A stretch of 64,000 nucleotides of DNA from Leptospira hartskeerlii (GCF_002811475.1 NZ_NPDL01000003.1:310001-374000), one strand, 5' to 3'; positions 19,319 through 28,186 are shown, numbered from the stretch's first letter. A program made the numbers and translations. Notes: generated by a model from the sequence alone, not told the origin.

Positions 19319-20607
19319 GGCTTGCCGTTTTGAGAAAGACGTACTTTTACTGAATTTCCATGTTCCTCATCCAAACCTTCGAATTCGGAGAGAACTTTTA
19401 CATAAGGATATAATTTTTCTAAAGAGTCCCTGGTTACTTCCTGATAGGTCACTCTTTTTAAGAATGTTAGAACTCCTAAGGAAGAGAAGATCCTACTTCC
19501 ACCAGCTGTAGGAAGAATATGATTTGTCCCGCTGATATAATCCCCCATTGCAACAGGAGAATAAGGTCCTAAAAATACGGAACCTGCATGTCTGATTTTC
19601 TTAAATAATTCCTGATAATTTCGAGTCTGGATCTCTAAGTGCTCCGGAGCATATAGATTAGAAAAATTTACACATTCTTCTAAATTAAGAAAAACTAATA
19701 TCCAACTTTCATTTTCGATCGAAGCCCTTTTGATGGTCTCTCTTTTAGGTCTTTCTTTTAAAGCCTTGTCTATTTCTGCCGAAACCTTTTTGGCAAATTC
19801 TAATGAATCGGTGCAGAGTATCGCCGCCGAATCTTCTCCATGTTCTGCTTGGGAAAGCATGTCTGCTGCTACCCAGTTTGGATTTGCTGAATCGTCCGCG
19901 ATCACAAGTACTTCACTCGGACCTGCAGGGCTATCGATCCCGATCACGCCCTGTCCGCTTAATAGGACTTTTGCTGCGGTCACAAATTTGTTCCCTGGTC
20001 CGATCACAAATTCGGAACGAGAAATTGTTTCAGTTCCGTAAGATGCGGCCGCAATTCCTTGGGCTCCGCCAACTGTTACGATCGAATCTGCGCCCGCAAT
20101 TTTAGCTGCAGCATACAATCCGTCGGGGATACCATCTTTTTGAGGAGGAGTAACGATCTGAATATGTTTTACACCTGCGATCTTTGCAGGGATCACTCCC
20201 ATCAGAATGGTTGAAGGATATAATGCCTTTCCGCCGGGAGCATATACAGTTACTGATTCTATTGGAGTATAACGAATTCCTAATGTATTTCCGGAAACAT
20301 TCACATCCAGGTTGGTCGGCATCTGTGCTTTGTGGAATGTTTCAATATTCTCCTTAGCCTTTTCCAATGCCGCAACGAGTTCGGAGTCCGCTTTTCCTTT
20401 CCATTCTGAGACTGGATAAACCAATTTTTCAGGTTTAAGTCCGTCAAATTTTTGGGTAAGCTCATAAACAGCTTTGTCCCCGCCTTCTCTTACCTGATCC
20501 AAAATGGGACGTACCAAGGCCAAAGTGTCATTTAGATCCTGCTTTGCTCTCTGGAGAATGGGTTCAAAGGAAAAATCCAACCCTACTTCCCTGATACGAA
20601 TGCTCAT
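19315..20607 (-). CDS. hisD: Histidinol dehydrogenase
   Basis: Zinc enzyme catalysing the last two NAD-dependent oxidations from L-histidinol to histidine. It has 430 residues, the normal length. TVGGAQGIAAASYGT (178-192), GPGNKFVTAAK (203-213) and DSPAGPSEVLVIAD (225-238) form the conserved core. The zinc ligands Q253 and H256 are in SQAEHGEDSAAIL, and APEHLEIQ and SGTNHILPTAGG supply later active-site residues. It is the first gene of the minus-strand run and is divergent from xth across 64 bp, where a shared promoter region must lie. Confidence 0.96.
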   Translation of the reverse strand: MSIRIREVGLDFSFEPILQRAKQDLNDTLALVRPILDQVREGGDKAVYELTQKFDGLKPEKLVYPVSEWKGKADSELVAALEKAKENIETFHKAQMPTNLDVNVSGNTLGIRYTPIESVTVYAPGGKALYPSTILMGVIPAKIAGVKHIQIVTPPQKDGIPDGLYAAAKIAGADSIVTVGGAQGIAAASYGTETISRSEFVIGPGNKFVTAAKVLLSGQGVIGIDSPAGPSEVLVIADDSANPNWVAADMLSQAEHGEDSAAILCTDSLEFAKKVSAEIDKALKERPKRETIKRASIENESWILVFLNLEECVNFSNLYAPEHLEIQTRNYQELFKKIRHAGSVFLGPYSPVAMGDYISGTNHILPTAGGSRIFSSLGVLTFLKRVTYQEVTRDSLEKLYPYVKVLSEFEGLDEEHGNSVKVRLSQNGKP

Positions 20608-20671
20608 ACGGACATTTTTTTTCTTTGCCCGGACTTAGCATCCCGAAAATCCTGGGAACTCTTTAACACCT

Positions 20672-21445
20672 ATGAAAGTTTTCTGTCTGAACTGCAATGG
20701 AATCCGATCCGCCTGGGGTAAGGGTCTAGGCGACGTCATCTCTTCCGAAAAACCCGATTTTGTATGTTTCCAAGAAACCAAAGCACAACCGGAGCAACTC
20801 AGTTCGGAAATTTGGGAAAAACTGGGATACAAAGCATTCTTCCATTCTGCGGAAAAAAAAGGATACTCAGGAGTTTCTCTTTGGACCAAGCAGGAACCTA
20901 AAAAAGTAACCTATGGATTGGGTCTGGATGAATTCGATAAAGAAGGTAGAAGTGTACTTGCTGAATTCGATTCATACGCCATCTGGACGGTTTACTTTCC
21001 TTCCGGAACCACAGGTGATGTGAGACAAGCAGCCAAAATGAGATTCCTGGAAGAATTCCTAAAAATTTCCGCGAAGTTAAAAAAGAAACATTCCAATCTA
21101 ATCTTATGCGGTGATGTAAATATTGCCCATACAGAAATAGATATACACGATCCGAAAGGAAATGCGAAGAATAGCGGTTTCCTTCCGGAAGAAAGAGCCT
21201 GGGTGACTAAATTTCTATCCACAGGTTGGGTAGACAGTTTCAGGGAATTGTACCCGAGCAAACAAGAATATACTTGGTGGACGTTTAGGGCGGGAGCAAG
21301 AGGGAATAATAAAGGATGGAGGATCGATTACTTTTTCGTGACCCCGGAGCTTAAATCCAAACTCAAAAAACTCACAGTCAAAAAAGATCCTATCCTTTCA
21401 GATCATGCAGTGATGATCTTAGAAGTCGATCTTCCCAAAAAGTAA
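20672..21445 (+). CDS. xth: Exodeoxyribonuclease III (AP endonuclease)
   Basis: Mg-dependent AP endonuclease/3' exonuclease of base-excision repair. The EEP-fold motifs are in order: [14 protein letters not shown] (6-19), [12 protein letters not shown] with the metal Glu at about 35, [16 protein letters not shown] (catalytic Asp/Asn pair), [19 protein letters not shown], and the terminal [10 protein letters not shown] with the catalytic Asp-His. At 257 residues it is a complete ExoIII. It is divergent from hisD and convergent with the next gene, with only 2 bp between stop codons. Confidence 0.95.
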   Translation: MKVFCLNCNGIRSAWGKGLGDVISSEKPDFVCFQETKAQPEQLSSEIWEKLGYKAFFHSAEKKGYSGVSLWTKQEPKKVTYGLGLDEFDKEGRSVLAEFDSYAIWTVYFPSGTTGDVRQAAKMRFLEEFLKISAKLKKKHSNLILCGDVNIAHTEIDIHDPKGNAKNSGFLPEERAWVTKFLSTGWVDSFRELYPSKQEYTWWTFRAGARGNNKGWRIDYFFVTPELKSKLKKLTVKKDPILSDHAVMILEVDLPKK

Positions 21446-21447
21446 AA

Positions 21448-21816
21448 TTACTTTTTAGGAAGAGTAAGATCTATCTTTGGAAGGTTCTTCTTTAGAAATT
21501 CTGAAAGTTCGGATTCGAATACCAAAACAGTATCTGTAATTCTTTCAGAAGATTTGGATTTCACCACTTTCTTATCTAAAAGTTTTCCGGAAAATAATAA
21601 CGGTTCTTTCCAAAAAGGAACACGTATCTCTATAACTGCATTGCTTCCATCCGGATCAGGATGAAAACGATCCAAGGTAAAGCTGAGCGCCGTGCCTTCG
21701 ATTCCCTCCCAAGTTGCCTGGAAATCCCCGGAAGAGGAATGCACCTGCACTGGAACCTTTACGGTCTCAAAAAACCTATTTTTGAATTCCTGTACTATTT
21801 TATCCAATATGGCCAT
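21448..21816 (-). CDS. Conserved-looking hypothetical protein, 122 aa
   Basis: I do not recognise the family. The protein is soluble, with no signal peptide or membrane segment, and is rich in alternating hydrophobic strands (VQVHSSSGDFQATWEGIEGTA, AVIEIRVPFWKEPLLFSG) that suggest a small beta-barrel or sandwich. The C-terminus is a Lys/Leu-rich helix (SELSEFLKKNLPKIDLTLPKK). A GAG ribosome-binding site precedes the ATG at 21814-21816. It converges on xth with adjacent stop codons. A PilZ-like fold is conceivable, given the beta-rich layout and the neighbouring diguanylate cyclase, but the RxxxR and D/NxSxxG signatures of PilZ are not seen. Confidence 0.6.
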   Translation of the reverse strand: MAILDKIVQEFKNRFFETVKVPVQVHSSSGDFQATWEGIEGTALSFTLDRFHPDPDGSNAVIEIRVPFWKEPLLFSGKLLDKKVVKSKSSERITDTVLVFESELSEFLKKNLPKIDLTLPKK

Positions 21817-21963
21817 TTCTATCTCTATATATCGTTTATTAAGTTATAAGACTTAGTGCGATGCAAACAAATTTCAAATTTTAGGAAAAAAATGAAGGAG
21901 ATTCATTACAATATGGGAAAAAAGACCTTAGTCAGACGACTGGTTAGGCCTAAGTCCAAGGGT

Positions 21964-23019
21964 TTAATCTTTATATACGGTGCTTCTATTTCTTCCGGCT
22001 TCTTTGGATTTATAGAGAGCCTTGTCCGCTTCTTCCAAAAACTTTTTACTCTCTTTGTCTCTTCCGGACATACGAGTGCTAATCCCTATACTAACGGAAA
22101 CAAATTCTGAAGTTTGAGAACCTTCATGAGGGATCTTTAGTTCTTGGACACGGTTCCTGATATTCTCAGCAACGAGAGTCGCCTTGTCTGAATCTGTTTC
22201 AGGAAGGATCACTGCGAACTCTTCTCCACCGTAACGCGCAGGAAAGTCTCCTGCTCTTCTTGCAGTATTTTTCAGAACTCCTGCGACCTGGCGGATACAT
22301 TCGTCTCCCGCTTGGTGGCCGTACGTATCATTGTACTTTTTGAAAAAATCTATATCCAACAAAAGTAGTGAGATCGGTTTTTCGGAACGACATGCTCTCT
22401 TCCACTCTACTTCCAAGATCTCGTCAAAAAACCTTCGGTTCCAAATTCCGGAAAGACCATCCGTCCTAGAGACTCTGAGTAATGTTTGATACGCTTCCGA
22501 AAGTTTGTCTGTGATCTCTTCGAGGTCTCTTTCTCTTTGTTTCCTTTGGAGCATCTCATGACGAAGTCTTAAAGTAGATCGGACTCTTGCTCTTAGTTCG
22601 TGAGCGTCAAACGGTTTAGTAACGTAATCGATCGCGCCCAATTCAAATGCCGATTCAAGAGTTTGGGTATCATGGATTGCAGTGATGATAATGACAGGTA
22701 GGTCGGAAAATTCTTCCTTAGAACTTAAGGTGCGAAGAATGTCCAAACCGTTCATTCCTCCGGGAAGAAGAATGTCTAAAAGTAAAAGTGAAACATCTTT
22801 TTTGTTTTCAGGGTTTCCTTGGAGACCTAACCATTCCAAGGCTGTCTCAGGGGATTGAGTGGAAATAACGTCCCCATATCCTGCTTTTTTTAGGATCCTT
22901 TCTACAAGCAGGCAGTTTTCAGGTGCATCGTCCAGAATGAGGATTTTGTCCGATTCGCCAATCGCCGCGGATGATTCGCTTTTTTCTTTCGTGGGTCCGA
23001 ACATTTTAACCGGTTTCAT
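21964..23019 (-). CDS. Response regulator with diguanylate cyclase (GGDEF) output
   Basis: A receiver domain (about 25-150) has D30/D31, phospho-acceptor D82, T113 and K135. A coiled-coil linker (150-182) joins it to a GGDEF domain (185-348). The active-site signature reads GGEEF (264-268), a form known to be active, with the substrate/metal Asp in LLLDIDFFKKYND. An inhibitory RxxD site (R255-A-G-D258) sits the canonical five residues before GGEEF, so product feedback by c-di-GMP is expected. The architecture is that of PleD/WspR-like enzymes: phosphorylation promotes dimerisation and c-di-GMP synthesis. No cognate kinase is adjacent, but three kinase/receiver genes lie within 4 kb. Confidence 0.92.
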   Translation of the reverse strand: MKPVKMFGPTKEKSESSAAIGESDKILILDDAPENCLLVERILKKAGYGDVISTQSPETALEWLGLQGNPENKKDVSLLLLDILLPGGMNGLDILRTLSSKEEFSDLPVIIITAIHDTQTLESAFELGAIDYVTKPFDAHELRARVRSTLRLRHEMLQRKQRERDLEEITDKLSEAYQTLLRVSRTDGLSGIWNRRFFDEILEVEWKRACRSEKPISLLLLDIDFFKKYNDTYGHQAGDECIRQVAGVLKNTARRAGDFPARYGGEEFAVILPETDSDKATLVAENIRNRVQELKIPHEGSQTSEFVSVSIGISTRMSGRDKESKKFLEEADKALYKSKEAGRNRSTVYKD

Positions 23020-23170
23020 TCATCCGACGAGTCTTTTCAATTAGAGCTACTTAGTGGGAAGAATTTTCCAAACCTATTCTAAAAGTTTCGAAAAGAAAGC
23101 GGTTTTTTTTAAGGTTTTCAACCTATTTTAGGCGACGAAATCCGGATTCTGGAATAACTTAGAGCACCGA

Positions 23171-23176
23171 GGGAGG
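23171..23176 (+). promoter_or_regulatory. Ribosome-binding site selecting a TTG start
   Basis: GGGAGG stands 5 bases before the TTG at 23182-23184. No ATG lies near it, so this site decides the start of the copper-binding protein. Confidence 0.7.
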
Positions 23177-23181
23177 TTCCT

Positions 23182-23652
23182 TTGGAACAGAAAATATCTA
23201 GAAAACAAATCCTAGGGCTAGGCGCGACTACCATGGCTCTACTCGCAAGTTCTTCCGTTTTAGGACATGATCACGGGGATAAAAAGGCTTCCAAAAAGAA
23301 GAAGTCAGATAAAATTTCCGTGCCAGGCTCAGCGATCGAAGCCTCCTCTGCTTGTATTTTAAAAGGTAGAATCTGCATCAGTATGTGCGTGAATATGCTA
23401 GCAGAAGGTGATAAGGAAATGGCGGATTGCCTTAGATCTGTCGAAGAGACTGTGGCGCTATGCGATGCATTCGTTGTATTGTCTTCTTTGGGTTCGGCTT
23501 CGACCAAAAAATTAGCTTCTATCTGCTTAGAGTCCTGCGAAAGATGTGCCGCTCAATGTGATAAACACGCGGACCATCACGAAGAATGTAAGTCATGTGG
23601 CGAAGCTTGCAAAGCTTGCATTTCCGAATTCAAAAAATTACTGGCTGCTTAA
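23182..23652 (+). CDS. Csp-type four-helix-bundle copper-binding protein, exported
   Basis: The 156-residue product has an N-terminal hydrophobic export signal after Ser-Arg-Lys (SRKQILGLGATTMALLASSSVLG). This resembles the Tat signals of Csp1 but lacks the twin Arg. A His/Lys-rich linker (HDHGDKKASKKKK) follows. The mature part holds 13 cysteines at 58, 65, 69, 83, 94, 115, 119, 122, 126, 136, 139, 143 and 146, many spaced CxxxC or CxxC as in the DUF326/copper-storage-protein family, whose Cys line the inside of a helical bundle and bind many Cu(I). Periplasmic copper storage or buffering is inferred. The start is TTG. It is convergent with a kinase gene and shares a TTAA stop overlap. Confidence 0.83.
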   Translation: MEQKISRKQILGLGATTMALLASSSVLGHDHGDKKASKKKKSDKISVPGSAIEASSACILKGRICISMCVNMLAEGDKEMADCLRSVEETVALCDAFVVLSSLGSASTKKLASICLESCERCAAQCDKHADHHEECKSCGEACKACISEFKKLLAA

Positions 23653-25076
23653 TACGCGAACTCAATTTGGAATCGGGTTCCTGGAGCTGAAGTATTGATG
23701 TCCAATTTTGCCTTTAACTGTTTGGATAAGATCCGGATCAGTTGTAAACCTAAGGTTTCTTTGGCTTCGATCTGAGGATAATCCGGGATCCCCTTTCCAT
23801 CGTCCCCGACTTCCAAAAAGAATATCCCATCTCCGGACTTTGCTTTTATATAGAACTGTCCCTTCTTCTTTTCCGAATAAGCATACTTAATAGAGTTTGT
23901 GGCGATCTCATTGATCATCATCCCGATAGGGAGAGCCTTCTCCACAGCCAAACTTAGATTTCCTACATCGACCACTCTTCCAATCTCTGCACCTATCCCA
24001 TACACGTTCCAAAGATTATCTAATAACTTATCCACATAAGAATTTAAACCGATCTCAGCCAGATTTTTGGAATTATAAAGTTCGTTATGCACAAGGGACA
24101 TGGAGTAGATCCTACTCTCTGTATCTCTTAACTCTCGAGTCACTTCTTTGTTTTTTGCATAATTGGCCTGCAGGTTCAAGAGACTCGCCATAATCTGCAG
24201 ATTGTTTTTTACTCTATGATGAATCTCCTGCAGAAGCGCTTCCTTATCTCTTAATGATTGGATTAGATTATCTTCCGACAATTTCCATTTAGTCATATCC
24301 ACCAAGATCGCAAGAACCACTTCTTTTCCTTCCAGTTGAAATCTATAAGAAGTGATTTCCATTAGAAGTGGAGTTCCGTCCTTGGATCTATGCACATGTG
24401 TCTCCGGAATATTTTTACCAGTATGCAGAGCTATATATTGTCTACGTTCTCCGGAAGAAACACCGATAAACAGATCCGAAAATTTCATGCGAAGAAGTTC
24501 TTCTCTATCGTAACCGTAAATCCGTTCCGTTTCATGGTTCAGATCCAAAACACTTTCAGATTCATAATTGTATAAAACGATCGGATGAGGATTATGCTCG
24601 AAGATAAGCCTATATCTTTTTTCGTTCTCTTTGATAAGAAATGCCTGCTCTTCCAGCTTGGATAACATGTCTTGTCTTTCAATCGCATAAAGAATAGATC
24701 TAAAAAGGAGATACGAATCGAATTTACCTTTGATTAGATAATCCTGACCTCCTGATTGTAATGCTTCCATTGCAACAGTCTCATCCTGAGTCCCGGAACA
24801 GATCACGATCGGTATTTTAGGAAATGCCTTCTTGATCATCTCGAATCCATCCAGACCGAAACTATCAGGCAGTGTTAAGTCCAGAAGAATACAATCTATC
24901 CCCCCTCCTTGATCTTTCAGTTTTTCCAAAGCATCCGCCACAGTAGGAGAATGTTTCAAACTTACCCCGGAAGGATCCGCCTCTTTCAAAAATATTTCGA
25001 ACAAACGATAATCGTCCTCGTTGTCCTCTACTACTAAAATTTGTTTCACTCGCACGGACACTACTCGTGGATTCAT
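23649..25076 (-). CDS. Receiver-PAS-HisKA_2 histidine kinase
   Basis: I choose the ATG at 25074-25076 (MNPRVVSVRV), because it overlaps the upstream stop as ATGA; an earlier start would add 10 residues. The 475-residue protein has an N-terminal receiver (about 12-132; E17/D18, phospho-acceptor D66, K116), a PAS domain (about 150-265), a HisKA_2 dimerisation helix (EIHHRVKNNLQ, phospho-acceptor H287) and a HATPase_c domain (NEIATNSIKYAY; GDDGKGIPD; TLGLQLI). It has no membrane segment, so it is cytoplasmic. A receiver in front of the sensor implies that it takes phosphate or a conformational signal from another kinase, most simply the upstream 25519-27390 kinase. Confidence 0.9.
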   Translation of the reverse strand: MNPRVVSVRVKQILVVEDNEDDYRLFEIFLKEADPSGVSLKHSPTVADALEKLKDQGGGIDCILLDLTLPDSFGLDGFEMIKKAFPKIPIVICSGTQDETVAMEALQSGGQDYLIKGKFDSYLLFRSILYAIERQDMLSKLEEQAFLIKENEKRYRLIFEHNPHPIVLYNYESESVLDLNHETERIYGYDREELLRMKFSDLFIGVSSGERRQYIALHTGKNIPETHVHRSKDGTPLLMEITSYRFQLEGKEVVLAILVDMTKWKLSEDNLIQSLRDKEALLQEIHHRVKNNLQIMASLLNLQANYAKNKEVTRELRDTESRIYSMSLVHNELYNSKNLAEIGLNSYVDKLLDNLWNVYGIGAEIGRVVDVGNLSLAVEKALPIGMMINEIATNSIKYAYSEKKKGQFYIKAKSGDGIFFLEVGDDGKGIPDYPQIEAKETLGLQLIRILSKQLKAKLDINTSAPGTRFQIEFAY

Positions 25077-25516
25077 CTTGGAGGCAACCTTGAAGTTTTG
25101 AACCAATAGATACGTAAAGTATCCATCGCTTCTAAAAAATTTTCGTATTCCACCGGCTTCTGTATATATGAGTTCGCGTGTAAATTGAAAGTGGCTATAA
25201 TATCCCTTTCAGATCCGGAAGTAGTCAATACCACAACCGGGATCCGTTTGTATTCGGGATCCGATTTGAGTTCTTCCAAAACTTCTAATCCGTTCTTTTT
25301 AGGAAGATTTAGGTCTAACAGTATTAGATCAGGCCGCCTTGCTCCAATGAATTCACCCTCTCCCTTTACAAAGTCCATCGCCTCTTCTCCGTCTTTTGCC
25401 ACGAAAAGTCTTTTGTCGGATTTAAGATCATTCAATGCCTCTATAGTGAGCCGAACATCCGCAGGATTGTCTTCCACAAGAAGAATATCGAAATATTGTT
25501 TAGAAGAAGCATCCAT
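25073..25516 (-). CDS. Single-domain response regulator (Rcp1-like)
   Basis: A stand-alone receiver domain of 147 residues without output domain. It has E15/D16 in LLVEDNPAD, phospho-acceptor D68 in LILLDLNLP, T99 in VVVLTTSG and K120 in YIQKPVEYENF. This form (long beta4-alpha4 with FNLHANSYIQKPV) is that of the Rcp1 family partnered with phytochrome-like kinases. The ATG at 25514-25516 has GAGG 7 bases upstream; a TTG six bases earlier would put that site too close. It sits between two kinase genes with overlapping ends at both borders, so it likely shuttles phosphate within this set. Confidence 0.92.
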   Translation of the reverse strand: MDASSKQYFDILLVEDNPADVRLTIEALNDLKSDKRLFVAKDGEEAMDFVKGEGEFIGARRPDLILLDLNLPKKNGLEVLEELKSDPEYKRIPVVVLTTSGSERDIIATFNLHANSYIQKPVEYENFLEAMDTLRIYWFKTSRLPPR

Positions 25517-25518
25517 GA

Positions 25519-27390
25519 TCAAACCTCAGGCAAAGAGAAAAAGAACTCGGACCCTTTTCCAACGAAAGACTGGACCCAAATTTTTCCCCCATGATTTTCC
25601 ACGATCTTTTTGCAGATAGACAATCCTATCCCGGTTCCGGGATATTCGGTCCTATTATGCAATTTTTGGAATATTATAAAAATACGATCAAAATATTTAG
25701 GATCCATTCCTATTCCGTTATCGGAGACTGAAAATACATTCGCTCCAGGAACTTGTTTTACTTTTATATGGATCTCCGGACTTCTGTTTGGAGAACGAAA
25801 TTTAATCCCGTTTGAGATTAGATTACTGAATAAACGTCTTATTTGATCCTCGTCCACATACACTTCCGGAAAAGGCCCTTCAAAAACTAGATTCGCCTTG
25901 GTTTCCTGTATTACGGAAGAAAGGTCTTTTTTGACTTCAGCCAGGATCTGGTTCGAATCTCCTTTGGACTTTTTAACGAAATCGGAACCCACTCTGGAAT
26001 AACTTAAGAGGCTTTCGATCAGTCCCTGCTGCCTTTTAGCCGCTTCCACAGATACTTGGATAAATTCCCTCATCTCGGGTTTAATCTCTTCCGAAAATTT
26101 TCTCTCTAATAATTGCAGATAACTTGCGATCGTTCTAAGAGGTTCTTGTAGGTCGTGGGATGCGATATAGGCGAATTGTTCCAATTCTCGATTCGTTTTT
26201 GCTAAACCTTGCAGAGCTTCTTCCAGGGATTTTCTTGCCTCTATTTTTTCGGAGATGTCCCGATTGACCATTATGAGTCCTGGTACAAGATAACCTTCTG
26301 CATTAATTTTTTTGAAATTACTTTCGATTGTGATCTTTTTGCCGGATTTTAAAGTGTGGATCAATTCCCTTTTGGACGAGCCTAAAGTATTCCAATCCTC
26401 CATAGCCTCCTTATAATTCTCATCTGAGATCCAATCCTCTTGGAAAAGAGAAGTATAATGTTTTCCTAAACATTCTACTTCATTCACCTCGTACATTCTA
26501 GCTGCAGAGGCGTTGTAATACGTAATGTTCATGTCTCCGTCCAAAGCGATTATCGCGTCGTTGACCTGAGAAATGACTTCCATATTAAAACGATTTTCTC
26601 TACTCAATTTTACCCGTTCGGAAACGTCCATTGCGGAAACAAGTACGGACTCCGTGTCTTGGAATTGAATGGGCGAAGAAACTATATCCAAATAAACGAT
26701 ACTCCCGTCCTTTTTCAAATGTCTCATTTCTTGGAAAAAATTTGACCCCACCTTGAGGCCCTTGATCTTTTCCTTCATAAATTCTCTATCTTCAGGAAGT
26801 CTGAGCTCTTCTGCGCTTTTCCCTATAAATTCCTTTTCGGAATATCCGTAAGCTTCTACCGCAGCTTGGTTCACAGCAGATATCGCAAGAGAAGATCTTT
26901 CAAAGACGAACATGATCTGAGGGTTATTCCGGAATAAGTTCCGATACTTTTCCTCATTCTTACGGATCCTATCCTCGTATTCTTTACGATCGCTTATGTC
27001 TAAGGAAACACCTACAAGTCCTACGATCTTTCCATCCTCTCCCATTGCAGGAGAGATCCTGATTGCAAAATGCCTTCCTAAAAAAACCGTTTCTGCACTG
27101 ATCTCTTTTCCTGAAAGTACAAGCTTTAATGCATCTGTTTGTTCCAGACTACGGACGGTTCCATCCTCTTCTCTAAGTTCAGCGTTCCATTGATGTTCTA
27201 CAAAGTTAGTTCCTATGAATGCACTTGAGTCCAGGCCAAGCATGTCTAACGCTTTGCCCGAAGCAAAATTCATAAGCCCCGTTTCGTCGGCAGAAAATAG
27301 TACGATGGGAGAATTGGAGAGGATATAATTTAGTAAGGATTCGGAATTTCCCGAGCTTGAATCTGAAAAAATAGGAGAAGGAGAACCCAT
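25519..27390 (-). CDS. Cytoplasmic PAS3-HisKA histidine kinase
   Basis: A 623-residue kinase without membrane segments. Three PAS domains lie at about 16-133, 145-262 and 268-382 (DxSDRKxYE, DVSERVK and DISEKIE ends mark their borders). A short coiled coil (385-405), a HisKA domain with phospho-acceptor H412 (ASHDLQEPLRTIASYL) and a HATPase_c domain (about 500-620; NLISNGIKFRSP, DNGIGMDPKYFDRIF, GTGIGLSICKKI) follow. The SHDLQEPLR form is that of phytochrome-type kinases and matches the Rcp1-like receiver next downstream. The three genes 27390 to 23649 form a coupled operon. A 9 bp hairpin lies 11 bp before the start codon. Confidence 0.92.
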   Translation of the reverse strand: MGSPSPIFSDSSSGNSESLLNYILSNSPIVLFSADETGLMNFASGKALDMLGLDSSAFIGTNFVEHQWNAELREEDGTVRSLEQTDALKLVLSGKEISAETVFLGRHFAIRISPAMGEDGKIVGLVGVSLDISDRKEYEDRIRKNEEKYRNLFRNNPQIMFVFERSSLAISAVNQAAVEAYGYSEKEFIGKSAEELRLPEDREFMKEKIKGLKVGSNFFQEMRHLKKDGSIVYLDIVSSPIQFQDTESVLVSAMDVSERVKLSRENRFNMEVISQVNDAIIALDGDMNITYYNASAARMYEVNEVECLGKHYTSLFQEDWISDENYKEAMEDWNTLGSSKRELIHTLKSGKKITIESNFKKINAEGYLVPGLIMVNRDISEKIEARKSLEEALQGLAKTNRELEQFAYIASHDLQEPLRTIASYLQLLERKFSEEIKPEMREFIQVSVEAAKRQQGLIESLLSYSRVGSDFVKKSKGDSNQILAEVKKDLSSVIQETKANLVFEGPFPEVYVDEDQIRRLFSNLISNGIKFRSPNRSPEIHIKVKQVPGANVFSVSDNGIGMDPKYFDRIFIIFQKLHNRTEYPGTGIGLSICKKIVENHGGKIWVQSFVGKGSEFFFSLPEV

Positions 27391-27400
27391 AAATAGATCC

Positions 27401-27422
27401 GCCCGGAATAGAAATTCCGGGC
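27401..27422 (-). promoter_or_regulatory. Hairpin just upstream of the PAS3 kinase start
   Basis: GCCCGGAAT (27401-27409) pairs perfectly with ATTCCGGGC (27414-27422) around a 4-base loop. It is followed on the minus strand by only 10 bases and the ATG at 27388-27390. No T run follows, so a terminator for the upstream cyclophilin gene is less likely than a leader structure that could occlude the weak GGCGGA ribosome-binding site. Confidence 0.5.
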
Positions 27423-27514
27423 AGGGGTCTCTAATTATGGCGAAATATAGATATTTTCAAGCATATTTCGTATTTTTGTGAAGTTTGTGGAATTAATATC
27501 CCACAAGGGACACA

Positions 27515-27970
27515 TTAAATAATTTCTATCTTCTCGATTACCACTGGCTGGAGAGGGCGATCCCCTGGAGCCGTAGGAGTTTCGGAGATATTTTGGACGA
27601 TATCTTCTCCCTCACTTACATGTCCAAAAACCGCATGACGATTATCTAGATACAGGTTGTCTCTAACATTGATAAAAAACTGAGAGCCACCAGTGTTCGG
27701 TCCGGCATTCGCCATAGAGATAGTAAATTTCTTATTTTTAAGTTCCGGATGAAATTCGTCTTGGATCTTATACCCTGGTCCACCAGTCCCGGTTCCTTGT
27801 GGGCAACCACCTTGGATCATAAAATTTGCAATGATTCTGTGAAAGATTAGGCCATTATAAAAGCCTTTTTGGGCCAGTTGGATGAAATTCCCGGCAGTGA
27901 TCGGAGCCTTCTCATCTTCTAATAAAACGGAGAAGGTACCTTGGTTGGTGGTAAACTTAGCAGTCGCCAT
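27515..27970 (-). CDS. Cyclophilin-type peptidyl-prolyl cis-trans isomerase
   Basis: Accelerates prolyl isomerisation during protein folding. The 151-residue cytoplasmic form (no signal peptide) starts at the ATG at 27968-27970 with GAGG 6 bases upstream; an in-frame codon 4 residues earlier lacks a site. The cyclophilin signature [26 protein letters not shown] is present with the catalytic Arg in FHRII, the Phe/Met/Gln of FMIQGG, and [23 protein letters not shown]. It is a short bacterial PpiB-like enzyme lying between divergent and signalling genes. Confidence 0.93.
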   Translation of the reverse strand: MATAKFTTNQGTFSVLLEDEKAPITAGNFIQLAQKGFYNGLIFHRIIANFMIQGGCPQGTGTGGPGYKIQDEFHPELKNKKFTISMANAGPNTGGSQFFINVRDNLYLDNRHAVFGHVSEGEDIVQNISETPTAPGDRPLQPVVIEKIEII

Positions 27971-28186
27971 AAATATCCTCAAAACCAGATTCTAACCGGT
28001 GTCTGTGTAATCAACTAAATAGGTATATCCTTAGTGGGAGAGAACCCATTCTACTTGTTTTCAATATAGAATGCGGTTGTTCCGATAATTTAACAGAGGA
28101 TTTCCAGAATCTACTTTCCGCTAGACGGATCGATTTTTTAGCTTTCTAAAAGAGAATTTTTATTCCGGAACTTCCTTAGGAACAAA

